The notes: generated by a model not told the origin, from the letters alone. A stretch of 64,000 nucleotides of DNA from Paenibacillus chitinolyticus NBRC 15660 (GCF_000739915.1 NZ_BBJT01000008.1:186001-250000); one strand, 5' to 3'; positions 7,905 through 16,988 are shown, counted from the first letter of the stretch. Translations and numbers: made by a program.

Positions 7905-9485
7905 CTAGCCATGCAATCCTCCCGTTAAGCGGGGACTATGACGATAGGGTCCTATCGGGATTTGGATTAGGCTCGTTAACCCTTGTGTAGTCATCTTGTA
8001 GATCTCATCACATAATCGCGCATCAAATCCGAGGAGCGGATGTCCCCCTAACCCGATTGCCGATGCCGCTAACAGCAGACGCTGTACAAGGATCCCTGCT
8101 TCCATCTGCTGGATACGGTATCCTCTATACCCCAGCGCTGTTGCAAGATGATCCTTGTCCCCTGCAATATGAAAACATAGCGGCACTTGAAACAGGTTCA
8201 CATTATCGGAAGGCATCCCTTGCTGCAGTTGAAGCCGATAATCCCCATGACGTACCAATCGTAATGCATGAGCAGCGCTGTCATAATGGTAGGCACCTTC
8301 CGGAATACCCTCAACGTTATACAGACAAACGTATAGTGAGACGCGGGAAACGGGGTTCCCACGCACTCCGTTCAAATCATTCCAATCTCTGGAGGGAATC
8401 GTGGCCTCTCGCAGCAGTAAGGCCAGCTGCTCTTGGCTTACCTTGCTCATCCTAAAATCACTGTCCGGTGAATACCGCCTTCGGCTTACTGACGCCAAAT
8501 CATACAACAATCGCTTCACATAGGGCAGAACCACCACATGCCCCCCGCAGTGAGCGATCTTCTTCTCCCCGGTTCGCGGTATCGATCGAAGCGATTCCAA
8601 TAGGGATGCTTCGTTCATTTTGATCAGCATCGGAAATTCCCTAACCCTCCGGGACCGGACGTAATGGTCATGCTGAACCGTCGGCAGCTCCCGGCACAAT
8701 TCGGTAGCGGAGACACTCCTCTCTCCCTCATTGCTATTGGCAAACCAAGAGATCTCTGGCTCCACCGACAACGGAATCACCGCATAAACACTTTCCTCTT
8801 GTTCGGATATCCCGAGAAGATAATTCACGGCCCGATCGAGAAACCGGAAATACACTCCCGACGCATAGCCAAACCGTTTGGCCACCTCCAAGAGCTGCCC
8901 GATCAGCGCACCCGCATCCAGTCCTTGCAGGCGGTAGGAAAAGTTATTGTATTTAAAGAAGTTTTTCCAGAACAGGGTCGATACAAAAACAGTACCAAAG
9001 CAAGCCAAAACGTCATAGCGATTACCCATAGCCCCGGCTAAATACGAATCGAAGTTGCCTTCGCGCAGCAGCACCAAGCGGTGGTGTGCCACATCATAAT
9101 GATATACCCCCGTAGGCAAATCCTCTATCTTCAGATACACGTATACTTCATTCGGATATAACGCTCCCCCGGAGGGGGCAAACCGTCGGTACATCTGCAT
9201 CAGACCCATCGATTGTACCATGGAATTTGAGGCAAGAACTGACTGGGACAATTGAGTGAGCCCGAATACGTACCAGAGAAAATGGCCCACCCGGCGAAGG
9301 TCGGGCTTCACTGGAGCTTCGCCACCTGCGAGCGTCAGCGGTATTTCCGGAGATAACGGAACCACAGGCAAACCGCGATAGAGCTTATACGCAAGCGGCC
9401 CGTCTTCCCAGTCTACCGCCAAGTCCGGGGGTTTGGTCTTGTCAATGTCATAATGTAAATTGTCCAGAAACGTCTCCAGGCTCAT
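7905..9485 (-). CDS. SagB-type azoline dehydrogenase (double nitroreductase domain)
   Basis: The 526-residue protein holds two nitroreductase-like halves. The first (about 60-285) has PSGGALYPNEVYVYL, LPTGVYHYD and the GLDAGALIGQLLEVA helix. The second (about 315-520) has VRGNPVSRVSLYVCLYNVEGIPEGAYHYD and MEAGILVQRLLLAASAIGLG. SagB enzymes use FMN to oxidise azolines to thiazoles/oxazoles in TOMM peptides. It is the last gene of the cluster, 55 bp after the YcaO gene, with ribosome binding site AAGGAGGG before the ATG at 9485. Confidence 0.9.
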   Translation of the reverse strand: MSLETFLDNLHYDIDKTKPPDLAVDWEDGPLAYKLYRGLPVVPLSPEIPLTLAGGEAPVKPDLRRVGHFLWYVFGLTQLSQSVLASNSMVQSMGLMQMYRRFAPSGGALYPNEVYVYLKIEDLPTGVYHYDVAHHRLVLLREGNFDSYLAGAMGNRYDVLACFGTVFVSTLFWKNFFKYNNFSYRLQGLDAGALIGQLLEVAKRFGYASGVYFRFLDRAVNYLLGISEQEESVYAVIPLSVEPEISWFANSNEGERSVSATELCRELPTVQHDHYVRSRRVREFPMLIKMNEASLLESLRSIPRTGEKKIAHCGGHVVVLPYVKRLLYDLASVSRRRYSPDSDFRMSKVSQEQLALLLREATIPSRDWNDLNGVRGNPVSRVSLYVCLYNVEGIPEGAYHYDSAAHALRLVRHGDYRLQLQQGMPSDNVNLFQVPLCFHIAGDKDHLATALGYRGYRIQQMEAGILVQRLLLAASAIGLGGHPLLGFDARLCDEIYKMTTQGLTSLIQIPIGPYRHSPRLTGGLHG

Positions 9486-9540
9486 CCTTGTCCCTCCTTA
9501 TATGAACGAGGGTGGTTTTCACCACGCCACGTTTTTATAC

Positions 9541-11484
9541 TTATGGAAATGGATGCGGATGTGGATTGAGATCTTCTAGCCTCAGCGGTTTCTCCGCATA
9601 CCCGAGTTCCACAGGTACCCGGAGCACCCGCTCCAGCCCCGCTAAGCGGGTAAAGCGATGTCCGAATGTCATCGGCAGCATCCCGGGGATCAACACCTTC
9701 ACGCAATGCAGTCCGTTACGCATGATTTCCGGCGCTGTCACATCCACCACGATCACATCGAGATTCAGTCGGTGGAATGCCTTAAGAATGTCCTTCAGAT
9801 CATCCGTTAAATCGGCATGTCTTGCCTCCCGCTTGAACTCCTCTTCAAACGTTCGCAACGGGCGATTGTCATCCAGCAGAAATTGCAGGCGCTCCTGCGC
9901 TTGCGGAAGTCCGTAAAGCAGTGAATGATCCTCCATCTGCTGCACCAGGGATGAATCATGGAACATTCGAACATACGTCTCCCGGTTCGTATCCAATTTC
10001 TCGTCGAACGACTGCACCATGCCGGCCAACTCGTGAACCGCACTTTTCACGGCCCGTACCGGATCCGGATGAGCCCCGGCCGCACAGATGAGATTCACTC
10101 CTGTCTGCTTCCGGTTTTTCGCCACTCCCCAAACGCTTGGAATCCCATTCTCCATCGTCGAGTTAAAGAAATGCACATCAAACCCCGCCACCGCCCGCAA
10201 ACGATCGATCATCAACTGCAATTCTTGGTCGTTAGCGGAATAAAGGTCAAGGCGCGGGAGAGGTAGCTGCGCATACCAAGTCATCAGAAACGAGTCCCGC
10301 TCCACCACTTCCAATATGCCGTAAAAAATAGCCTCCTCCAAACTTCCGCCTAACGCGCATCCGTTGGAAGTTTCAAACACAAAGCTGTGCCCGCAGCCCA
10401 TACTGTAATAGGCAAGCTGTTCCGGAACTAGAATCGGACGCTCTTGCAAAAATGAATAACCCCATACCCAATCGATTGGGTGGTCAGGATTAAACGGTGT
10501 ATACGGAGCCCCCGGCTGAGCATACTGTTCCTTCGTGTGCTCCCCCACTTTAACGGGGTCGAGCGCTTGATCCTTCACATTGCGGTAGCTATCACGGATT
10601 ACCGTCCGTTTGCTTCGGGGTGCCAGACCGCAGTACCGCTCCAACCCTTCCAATATAGCGGTCAACTCGCTCACCGCATAGGAATGAGTCCGACCTGCCG
10701 TTCCCACGTCCTCTGCAAGCAAAGGCAGATTCACACTCACATCAGCGAACGGCGACTTGAGGTCAACCATTTTCCCATTCAGAAAGCCGGTCCGGTAATC
10801 CAGATAGTCTTGGGTCAGAACTTTATTCAGCTCATCCATCCCGCGGCAGCGGTAACTGTCCTCGCTAATCTTCGGACTTGGCTGCAACGAGATATGGGCT
10901 GCCGCCGATGAATCGTCAAGCAATTGACTGCAAACCGGACACAGCGGATCAGGGAGAACGAAGTGAAGTGTGCCCTCCAGCGTTTTCAGGTTGATCAAAA
11001 ACATCCTCTCTGCCGAATGAACCGTTTGGCCTTGTAATACCTTCCTCGCCTCCACGGCCAGCAAGTGACCCACCTGCAAAAGTCCTGTACGTGACGCCCA
11101 TGCATCACGATCTACTCCCCCGCGTGTCATCAGCCTCTGCTGCAGCCCCCGCATTTCCTTGCGTTCGCGTCCCGCCATTAGGCGCCGCATGTCTGCACAC
11201 TGGGAGCACCCTTGTGTACCCGGCCGAACCAGCGGTCCGATCACGCCCTCGCCGAATGAAACGAAGCCGCGCAGCCAAGGGATGCCGACTGGCTGCAGCA
11301 GCTCTTCTGCCTTTTGATGAATGTAAGGATTCCAGGCATCGTTCAACACCAGAACCAAATCCGCCGCTTCCGGTACTCCTGCCTCGAAATCGTTCTGACG
11401 AACGACCTCAAATTGGGTTGACAGTTCTCCGCACACGCAGTCCGCCAACACCCCTTCTCCAACAATCACAACAGCAGCGCTCAC
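9541..11484 (-). CDS. YcaO-domain TOMM cyclodehydratase with fused ThiF/E1-like N-terminus
   Basis: The 647-residue protein starts with an E1-like domain (SAAVVIVGEGVLADCVCGEL) that carries two Cys pairs, GCSQC near 95 and CPVC near 182, likely one zinc site. The YcaO part begins near 250. It shows ATP-binding motifs in SELTAILEGLERYCG and in SNGCALGGSLEEAIFYGILE followed by VVERDSF, and ends in the proline-rich tail NPHPHPFP (PxPxP), which closes the YcaO active site. It forms azolines from Cys/Ser/Thr of the precursor using ATP. The start is GTG at 11484, overlapping the upstream stop by 4 bp, with GAGGAGGG as ribosome binding site. Confidence 0.93.
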   Translation of the reverse strand: MSAAVVIVGEGVLADCVCGELSTQFEVVRQNDFEAGVPEAADLVLVLNDAWNPYIHQKAEELLQPVGIPWLRGFVSFGEGVIGPLVRPGTQGCSQCADMRRLMAGRERKEMRGLQQRLMTRGGVDRDAWASRTGLLQVGHLLAVEARKVLQGQTVHSAERMFLINLKTLEGTLHFVLPDPLCPVCSQLLDDSSAAAHISLQPSPKISEDSYRCRGMDELNKVLTQDYLDYRTGFLNGKMVDLKSPFADVSVNLPLLAEDVGTAGRTHSYAVSELTAILEGLERYCGLAPRSKRTVIRDSYRNVKDQALDPVKVGEHTKEQYAQPGAPYTPFNPDHPIDWVWGYSFLQERPILVPEQLAYYSMGCGHSFVFETSNGCALGGSLEEAIFYGILEVVERDSFLMTWYAQLPLPRLDLYSANDQELQLMIDRLRAVAGFDVHFFNSTMENGIPSVWGVAKNRKQTGVNLICAAGAHPDPVRAVKSAVHELAGMVQSFDEKLDTNRETYVRMFHDSSLVQQMEDHSLLYGLPQAQERLQFLLDDNRPLRTFEEEFKREARHADLTDDLKDILKAFHRLNLDVIVVDVTAPEIMRNGLHCVKVLIPGMLPMTFGHRFTRLAGLERVLRVPVELGYAEKPLRLEDLNPHPHPFP

Positions 11485-13439
11485 CGGGATCCCTCCTCTC
11501 GCAGCACTACACCAAACACCCCTGCCACTTCCTCTTTCAAGAACGGTTCTGCCGCCAGATCGAAAACCAGGAGCTTCTTACGGTTTCGATTCAAAACCTG
11601 CAAGGCGGATTGCAGAACCGCTGGTTGTGACGCTGCTTCACATGCGGGGATCTCGAGATTTAGTGGTGCCTGTTCTTTCAAAAGTACGGACGAAAACCCC
11701 AATGCTTGCGATTTTAAGCCATCCGGTTGGATTTGTGCCCCCAACAGAGCCTGCTGCAGTGCCTTTCGCAACGCCATGGTCTCATTTAAGCCTACGCTGC
11801 AATACCAGCGATCACTCGTACGGACCCACACCACAGGAAATCCAGACACTTCTTCTCCCAAGGCAATCAACGGCGCTCCCTTCATCGTCGTCAATGCTTC
11901 CAAATAAAAAAGACAATGTTTATCTTCTACCGTACGCAGCTGTACCCGGGAGACCACAGGCAACCGAGACGCCTGCCGCTTGCCCAGCACGTCCTCCAAA
12001 CACCTTTGCAGCCCTCGGCAAACACCTTCCGCAACCGCCTCTCCCGTTCCGATACCGATAAATTCCTGCGGTTCTATCCTGTCAGCCCCTTCTCCCTGAT
12101 GGGGAGGAAGCATCGGAACGAGCAAGTCGGCTATTCGTGACACATATGCTTCAATCCCGGCCAGCCCCGCTTCCCGTCGCGCCTCCTCATGCGTCAGATC
12201 GGCACAAATTATATCCGGCAGCAGCCCGGCGGGTTCTTCCGACAGCGGATCGATGGCCTGAACGCGACACTGAGAGAGCGGCAGCTGCGTTAAATCCCCC
12301 TCCTCCCAAACATGAAAAATCCCTGATTCCGCCGATGTCAGCCGGCTAAAATAAGGAATCAATCCATTCTCACTTTTGTTTGATCTCCGTTCGAGCTGAA
12401 GATCGAAATCATGAATCCATTTAGGTCCGCTAAGCTCGGTCACAAGCGGATGGGGCAGGAACGAATGCCATCTTCCTTCCAACGTTTCCAGATTAAGCAG
12501 AAAAAATCGGTTATTCTGTTCCGAATCGTCCGCTCCCGTAATCTTTTTAAACAGCTCAAACACGCTCACATTGGCCAACATGGCTGCCGCTGTTGATGAA
12601 AAGGTGTGCAGCTGCGGGTCTTTAGAAATTGCGGACTGGTGTAGGCGACGCCACGCTGACTCCCAGCATCCCTCAAAATCCGGATGAACTAACGGTCCCG
12701 CCATACCCACCTGCTGCAAGCATACAGCAGAAAGAAACAACTTCTGCTCCTCCCGGCAGGCTGCATGAAGAACTCGAAGTTCCCGGGCATCGTCCTCTCG
12801 TGACACAAAAACAATCGAATCAAACGGCCTCACAGCCTCCCGCCAACAACTCCCCTCCTCCTTCGGCAAGGCAACCTCCACTACTGCCACCTCGGAGTCC
12901 GTTATACGGGCATGTGCCACCAACTCTGCCATCCGTTGCCGATCAGTCGAATCCGTACCCGAAACCAAGACATAAAACTTGGATAACCCGGATTCAAGCA
13001 GCGCAGAAATCGCCGAGATCAAAAATGGACCCGAACCGACCAGCAATACTTTGGTCTGACGATAGCATTGAAACCGATACGCGCCCGAATCACCGAAATG
13101 ATCCAAAAATTCAATTTGAGAAGCATACTTCGTAAGAACCTCTTCCGGCAATTGATGCGGGGTATCCTGGCTCACATCCCGAACAAAGCCGTTACGATAC
13201 AAAACTTCCGCAATTTCGTATACCTGGTTCCGGTGTTGGTCCGGCAATCCGTCGGTCAAATCCTCCAATCTATGCTCCCCATTGAATATCGGTATCAGTG
13301 TTTCAATCCACTGATCGATCGCCTCCCCTTCCATGCGGAACGAGCTTACATTATTTCGAAAATACACACCGCTCAAATCAGGAAGAAAAAAGGTATCCCT
13401 TTTAACCTTTAGACGCATCGAAGGGTTCAAATTTGCCAT
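11481..13439 (-). CDS. Thiazole-containing bacteriocin maturation protein (ThiF-like)
   Basis: The 652-residue protein starts MANLNPSMRLKVKRDTFFLP and continues DLSGVYFRNNVSSFRMEG, which fits the family of thiazole-containing bacteriocin maturation proteins. An N-terminal leader-binding winged-helix-like region is followed by an E1/ThiF-like fold (TKVLLVGSGPFLISAISALLESG). The open frame extends to 13565, but the ATG at 13439 has GGAGGAGG upstream and matches the family start. It is first in the three-gene modification operon and overlaps the YcaO gene by 4 bp. Its role is probably precursor recognition for the cyclodehydratase. Confidence 0.85.
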   Translation of the reverse strand: MANLNPSMRLKVKRDTFFLPDLSGVYFRNNVSSFRMEGEAIDQWIETLIPIFNGEHRLEDLTDGLPDQHRNQVYEIAEVLYRNGFVRDVSQDTPHQLPEEVLTKYASQIEFLDHFGDSGAYRFQCYRQTKVLLVGSGPFLISAISALLESGLSKFYVLVSGTDSTDRQRMAELVAHARITDSEVAVVEVALPKEEGSCWREAVRPFDSIVFVSREDDARELRVLHAACREEQKLFLSAVCLQQVGMAGPLVHPDFEGCWESAWRRLHQSAISKDPQLHTFSSTAAAMLANVSVFELFKKITGADDSEQNNRFFLLNLETLEGRWHSFLPHPLVTELSGPKWIHDFDLQLERRSNKSENGLIPYFSRLTSAESGIFHVWEEGDLTQLPLSQCRVQAIDPLSEEPAGLLPDIICADLTHEEARREAGLAGIEAYVSRIADLLVPMLPPHQGEGADRIEPQEFIGIGTGEAVAEGVCRGLQRCLEDVLGKRQASRLPVVSRVQLRTVEDKHCLFYLEALTTMKGAPLIALGEEVSGFPVVWVRTSDRWYCSVGLNETMALRKALQQALLGAQIQPDGLKSQALGFSSVLLKEQAPLNLEIPACEAASQPAVLQSALQVLNRNRKKLLVFDLAAEPFLKEEVAGVFGVVLREEGSR

Positions 13440-13564
13440 TCTACTCCTCCTCCGTAGGCTGTTCTCAATCGGCTCCGACACTTCACAAGTAATCTTATGT
13501 ACAGCTATTTGTCCCTCATGACTGTAACGTTGAGCTTCTGTCTTTTCGTTACCGACGCAAAACA

Positions 13565-13618
13565 CCCCTAAATTAGATTAGATTAACCAAAAGGTTTTTC
13601 TAACATCTATTTTAGGGG
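13565..13618 (-). terminator. Imperfect hairpin between precursor and modification genes
   Basis: CCCCTAAA (13565-13572) pairs with TTTAGGGG (13611-13618). Further inner pairs are AGAT/ATCT, TAG/CTA and AACC/GGTT, with an AAAA loop. It has no long T run, so it is probably a leaky stop or processing site that lets precursor mRNA exceed modification-gene mRNA. Confidence 0.5.
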
Positions 13619-13681
13619 CGCACATCAAGATGATTCAGGGCTTTTTCTTTCTCATTAGTCGACCACTGTTTCCATAGAGAA

Positions 13682-13712
13682 ATAAGTAATAGTGGATACA
13701 ACTATTACTTAT
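13682..13712 (-). terminator. Hairpin just after the precursor gene
   Basis: A 12-bp AT-rich stem (ATAAGTAATAGT with ACTATTACTTAT) and a 7-base loop lie 15 bp after the precursor stop. It may stabilise the precursor mRNA end. There is no T run, so termination is uncertain. Confidence 0.45.
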
Positions 13713-13726
13713 CGGCAATAAATACC

Positions 13727-14005
13727 CTATTTTCCTCCACGGTGACAGCTGTGACAATTGGAGCAGTTATGACAATTGGAGCATCTGAAGCAGCTGGAAC
13801 ACCTGAAGCAACTGGAGCAACTGGAGCAATTAGAACAATTGAAACAACTAGAACAATTGAAACAATTGAAGCACCTGAAACAATTGAAACAGGTGAAGAA
13901 GCATAAACGAGCCGATTGTTCGTTTTGAGCGTTCCAAGGAGTCGTCTCACTCGCCGTAAATTGGGAAACATTCAATTTCGCTAAGTCATTTTTGAAATCG
14001 TTCAT
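13727..14005 (-). CDS. Heterocycloanthracin/sonorensin-like TOMM precursor peptide
   Basis: The 92-residue peptide has a leader MNDFKNDLAKLNVSQFTASE followed by TTPWNAQNEQSARL, then a core with 18 cysteines. C35 is followed by FFT, and 17 cysteines then recur at every third residue from C39 to C87 with F, N, S, R and H between them, ending HRGGK. The leader and the CxxC periodic core fit the heterocycloanthracin group, whose Cys and Ser become thiazoles/oxazoles. The start at 14005 has GGAGG upstream. The frame stays open to 14173, but that longer reading has no ribosome site. It is transcribed towards the ThiF-YcaO-SagB genes. Confidence 0.87.
   Translation of the reverse strand: MNDFKNDLAKLNVSQFTASETTPWNAQNEQSARLCFFTCFNCFRCFNCFNCSSCFNCSNCSSCSSCFRCSSCFRCSNCHNCSNCHSCHRGGK
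13739..13905 (-). repeat. 9-nt periodic coding repeat in precursor core
   Basis: The plus strand shows degenerate units such as GGAGCAACT, GAAACAATT and GAAGCACCT repeated about every 9 bases. This is the DNA form of the CxxC core and a likely site of repeat-number change by slippage. Confidence 0.8.
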
Positions 14006-14264
14006 AATAATATTACCTCCATTTTTTATAAACAATTTGATTGGCGCATAAACCGGCACTGGGCAAGAAGAACAGAAACCAAAATAATCGACTTCGTCGT
14101 CCTTTTCAAAAGGTGACGGTGTTTCTGCGAGAAACAACTGTCCTGTCGGGATCCGCCAATTGTAATACTTCATGACAACATATGAATCGGGCTCCGCTCT
14201 TGTTACTGATCCAGATGCCTACATTTTATTTTTCTTCGCTGAACAAAGTCATGCTGTGAAATAC
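14006..14264. other. Upstream region of the TOMM precursor
   Basis: It holds the precursor ribosome binding site (GGAGG at about 14016-14020) and presumably its promoter. An in-frame extension (14006-14173, encoding FGFCSSCPVPVYAP and other residues) looks non-coding. I see no second peptide or immunity gene here. Confidence 0.5.
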
Positions 14265-14304
14265 AAAAGGAGCCTGCCACCTTCACAGCGGCAAAGCTCC
14301 TTTT
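14265..14304 (-). terminator. Terminator of the PfkB kinase gene
   Basis: AAAAGGAGC (14265-14273) pairs with GCTCCTTTT (14296-14304), and CTGCC/GGCA adds to the stem. It also works as a stop for rightward transcription. Confidence 0.75.
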
Positions 14305-14364
14305 ACATGGTCATCATTTGACTGATCATAGACAGCGCCCATTAATGTGGCGAGGAAGTAAATC

Positions 14365-15459
14365 TTATCGTGAATACTCCTGTATGACCTCATAAATTTT
14401 TTCAGGTCTTAAAGATGTGCAAATGGATTGTTCAGTTTGAAGGGCAAGAGCAGCACCGGCAAGTCCCGACTGGCACGCACTATATAGCGATTCATTGTTC
14501 ATGGTTCCATATATTGCACAAGAAGAAAACGCATCGCCAACTCCTGTGGTATCCACAATATCCGTTAGAAAAGAAGGCAAATGCCCACATTCCTCCGAGG
14601 AAGAATAATAAGCTCCCTGATCACCGAGTGTGATAATAACCTTTTTAACCCCACGTTCTCTAATTTTTTCGCAGGCTAGCTGACAATCCTCGATTGAGTC
14701 GATCTTCATGTCAGCAAGTATCTCTGCTTCTACTCGGTTTGGGAGCAATAGTTCTACTCCGTCAAGACGTAAAGGGAGTTTTCGTGTCTTGGCTGCCGAT
14801 GTCGGGTCCATGTACACAGGAATTTGTTCATCGGCGCAGCGTTTAATTAAATAACTTATACATTCCTTAGGAATATTCGTATCCAAAAAAACAGCTCGTG
14901 AGGAAACGATATAGGACCATTTTTCCTCAAACATGGAAGTTGTCATTTGTTCGTATATATGCATATCGTCCATGGACACGACACTCTCACCGGTTATATC
15001 CAGTAAGGTGGTGAAAATCCCTGTTCGTTCAGTTGGCAGCACCCAAACTTGACTAACATCAACTCCTTGACGTTTTATTTCATTCAGTATCCAGTTACCT
15101 TCTTTGTCGTCTCCGACACAAGTCATAATGGAAGTATTACAGCGGAGCCGACTTAAATTTTCAGCAACGTTGCGTGCTGCACCGCCACAAGATTCATTAA
15201 TTTTTACCGGATTGGATGAATGAAAATTCACCTTCTGATTCGATCGCGCTATCCGGTCAATATTAGCTCCCCCGATGCAAATAATCGACGATTCTTCACG
15301 GAGAATATAGGCGCGTCCTTTGATTTCACCGCGTCTTGTCAAGTTAGCAATATAATTAGCAACCGTCGGACGGGACAAACCAACCTTACTTGATAATTCT
15401 TGTTGGGAAATATAAGGATTCATTTTTATATAGTCTAAAATTTGTTTTTCTTTATCCAT
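14365..15459 (-). CDS. PfkB-family (pseudouridine/nucleoside-type) kinase with N-terminal HTH
   Basis: The 364-residue protein begins with a winged helix-turn-helix (ILDYIKMNPYISQQELSSKV, then GLSRPTVANYIANL), followed by a PfkB sugar-kinase fold: IICIGGANIDRIARSN, CGGAARNVAENLSRL and the catalytic signature DTTGVGDAFSSC near 312. The HTH-PfkB form is found in PsuK/YeiC-type kinases that act on pseudouridine or related nucleosides. It faces a nucleoside transporter, a nucleoside hydrolase and a ribokinase, which supports nucleoside use. The HTH suggests that it also binds the shared control region. The substrate is not proven. Confidence 0.85.
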   Translation of the reverse strand: MDKEKQILDYIKMNPYISQQELSSKVGLSRPTVANYIANLTRRGEIKGRAYILREESSIICIGGANIDRIARSNQKVNFHSSNPVKINESCGGAARNVAENLSRLRCNTSIMTCVGDDKEGNWILNEIKRQGVDVSQVWVLPTERTGIFTTLLDITGESVVSMDDMHIYEQMTTSMFEEKWSYIVSSRAVFLDTNIPKECISYLIKRCADEQIPVYMDPTSAAKTRKLPLRLDGVELLLPNRVEAEILADMKIDSIEDCQLACEKIRERGVKKVIITLGDQGAYYSSSEECGHLPSFLTDIVDTTGVGDAFSSCAIYGTMNNESLYSACQSGLAGAALALQTEQSICTSLRPEKIYEVIQEYSR

Positions 15460-15495
15460 GGAGCAGCCTCATTTCTTCTTATAATCTTAAAAACA

Positions 15496-15510
15496 CAAAC
15501 CTAGTGTTTG
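15496..15510. promoter_or_regulatory. Operator-like palindrome near the kinase gene
   Basis: The inverted repeat CAAAC-ctagt-GTTTG shares AAAC/GTTT half-sites with the palindromes at 15661 and 15680. A TATAAT (15521-15526 on the minus strand) lies just upstream, so the site would sit at the start of the kinase transcript. Confidence 0.5.
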
Positions 15511-15632
15511 CCCCCTCATTTATTATACAACTAAAATTACTTTCACAATCCATTCCTACTTTTGTGCCATGCAAAATCCCCCCTCGTTTTGGATCGTTAT
15601 GTATATCCGGCACGAGGATGCGATTTTCTGTC

Positions 15633-15660
15633 TTGACATATGATAATGAAAGCGTATACT
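15633..15660 (+). promoter_or_regulatory. Promoter of the nucleoside operon
   Basis: TTGACA (15633-15638), a 16-bp spacer and TATACT (15655-15660) form a good sigma-A promoter. Confidence 0.75.
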
Positions 15661-15691
15661 AAACATATGTTTTTATAACAAACATTTGTTT
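15661..15691. promoter_or_regulatory. Tandem operators of the nucleoside operon
   Basis: The perfect palindrome AAACATATGTTT (15661-15672) and the near copy AAACATTTGTTT (15680-15691) start 19 bp apart, directly after the -10 box. This is a position for repression, perhaps by the HTH domain of the facing kinase. Confidence 0.6.
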
Positions 15692-15712
15692 ATAGTATTT
15701 GGGAGGTGTGAA

Positions 15713-15754
15713 ATGGCTGCTAATGTCACGGACGGACAAGACAATATTGCATAA
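15713..15754 (+). CDS. Possible 13-residue leader ORF
   Basis: ATG with GGGAGG upstream encodes MAANVTDGQDNIA, followed by a TAA. It lies between the operators and the transporter gene. It may be a leader peptide or a decayed start. There is no independent support. Confidence 0.3.
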   Translation: MAANVTDGQDNIA

Positions 15755-15784
15755 GGCATAGGCATTAACATGGAGGTGATTTAC

Positions 15785-16966
15785 ATGAATGTTATTTTCT
15801 TAATAACTGGCCTTCTTCTTGTTTTTATGATTGGGTTTTTAGTAAGTAACAACAGACAAAAAATAAAATACAAACGTGTTCTGATCATGATAGCCGTACA
15901 AATCCTATTAGTTTACTTCATGACGAACACTAGTATAGGGATCATTGTTATTACAAAAGTGGGCTTGCTTTTTGAAAAGTTAATGGAGATTGCTAATTCG
16001 GGAATTCAATTCGTATTTGGCGGTTTGGCGAATGAAGGTCAATCTCCGTTTTTCCTTGGCGTGTTAATGCCTCTTGTTTTCATGTCCGTTTTAATTGGGA
16101 TTCTAAATTATATAAGAGTATTGCCTTTCATCATCAAATATTTAGGTCTATTTTTAAGTAAAATTACCGGAATGGGAAAGCTTGAAAGTTATTTTGCAAT
16201 ATCTACGTCTGCACTTGGACAACCGGAAGTGTTCTTAACCATTATCAAACAAATTCCACTTTTGTCTAAAGAAAGACTTTACACCATTTGTACATCGGCA
16301 ATGAGTGCAATAAGTATGGCAATGGTTGGGGCATATGCCAATATGCTGGAGCCTAAGTTTGTTGTAACTGCTGTTGTATTGAATATTTTTAGTGCTCTTA
16401 TCGTTGCCAATATTATTAACCCTTATGATTTAGATGAGAATGAGGATTTAGTTGAAATTGACGATAAAGAAAGACTTCCTTTCTTCCGAATGGTTGGAGA
16501 GAGCGTAATGGACGGTTTTAAAATCGCCATTATTGTTGCCGCAATGCTATTGGGATTTATCTCTCTCATGCAACTAGTTAACGTTATTTTTCAAAGTGCA
16601 TTTCAAGTATCGTTCGATACGGTTCTTGGTTACATTTTCGCACCAATCGCCTTCTTAATGGGGGTTCCATGGACAGAAGCTGTACAAGCAGGGGGAATTA
16701 TGGCTACAAAACTGATTACAAATGAATTTGTAGCTATGTTGAACTTTCGTGAAATTACAAACCAGCTTTCCTCTAAAACGGTTGCCATTGTATCTGTCTA
16801 TTTAGTTAGTTTCGCAAATTTCGGAACTCTGGGCATTATTTCCGGATCAATCAAGTCGATCAGTGACAAACAAGGAGACCATGTTGCGAAATTTGCTTTT
16901 AAATTGTTGTTAGGCTCAACATTAGCATCTGTAATTTCAGGCACAATGATGGGACTTGTTATGTAA
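15785..16966 (+). CDS. CNT-family nucleoside transporter (NupC-like)
   Basis: The 393-residue protein has many hydrophobic helices and the CNT motifs GLANEGQSPFFLGVLMPLVF, then KIT-G-MGKLESYFAISTSALGQPE, and GVPWTEAVQAGGIMATKLITNEFVA near the end. It probably imports nucleosides with a cation. The start ATG at 15785 has GGAGGTGA upstream; the ATG at 15770 overlaps that site. It is the first gene of the transporter-hydrolase-ribokinase operon, 22 bp before the next gene. Confidence 0.88.
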   Translation: MNVIFLITGLLLVFMIGFLVSNNRQKIKYKRVLIMIAVQILLVYFMTNTSIGIIVITKVGLLFEKLMEIANSGIQFVFGGLANEGQSPFFLGVLMPLVFMSVLIGILNYIRVLPFIIKYLGLFLSKITGMGKLESYFAISTSALGQPEVFLTIIKQIPLLSKERLYTICTSAMSAISMAMVGAYANMLEPKFVVTAVVLNIFSALIVANIINPYDLDENEDLVEIDDKERLPFFRMVGESVMDGFKIAIIVAAMLLGFISLMQLVNVIFQSAFQVSFDTVLGYIFAPIAFLMGVPWTEAVQAGGIMATKLITNEFVAMLNFREITNQLSSKTVAIVSVYLVSFANFGTLGIISGSIKSISDKQGDHVAKFAFKLLLGSTLASVISGTMMGLVM

Positions 16967-16988
16967 ATAAAGTTAGAGGTGAACGATT

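Noticed and set aside
13739-13905. CRISPR-like short repeats
   Set aside because: The 9-base periodicity is degenerate, has no spacers, and encodes the CxxC core of the TOMM precursor.
14006-14173. N-terminal extension of the TOMM precursor (147-residue reading)
   Set aside because: No ribosome site for the earlier ATG, while GGAGG precedes the internal ATG and the leader then matches the family.
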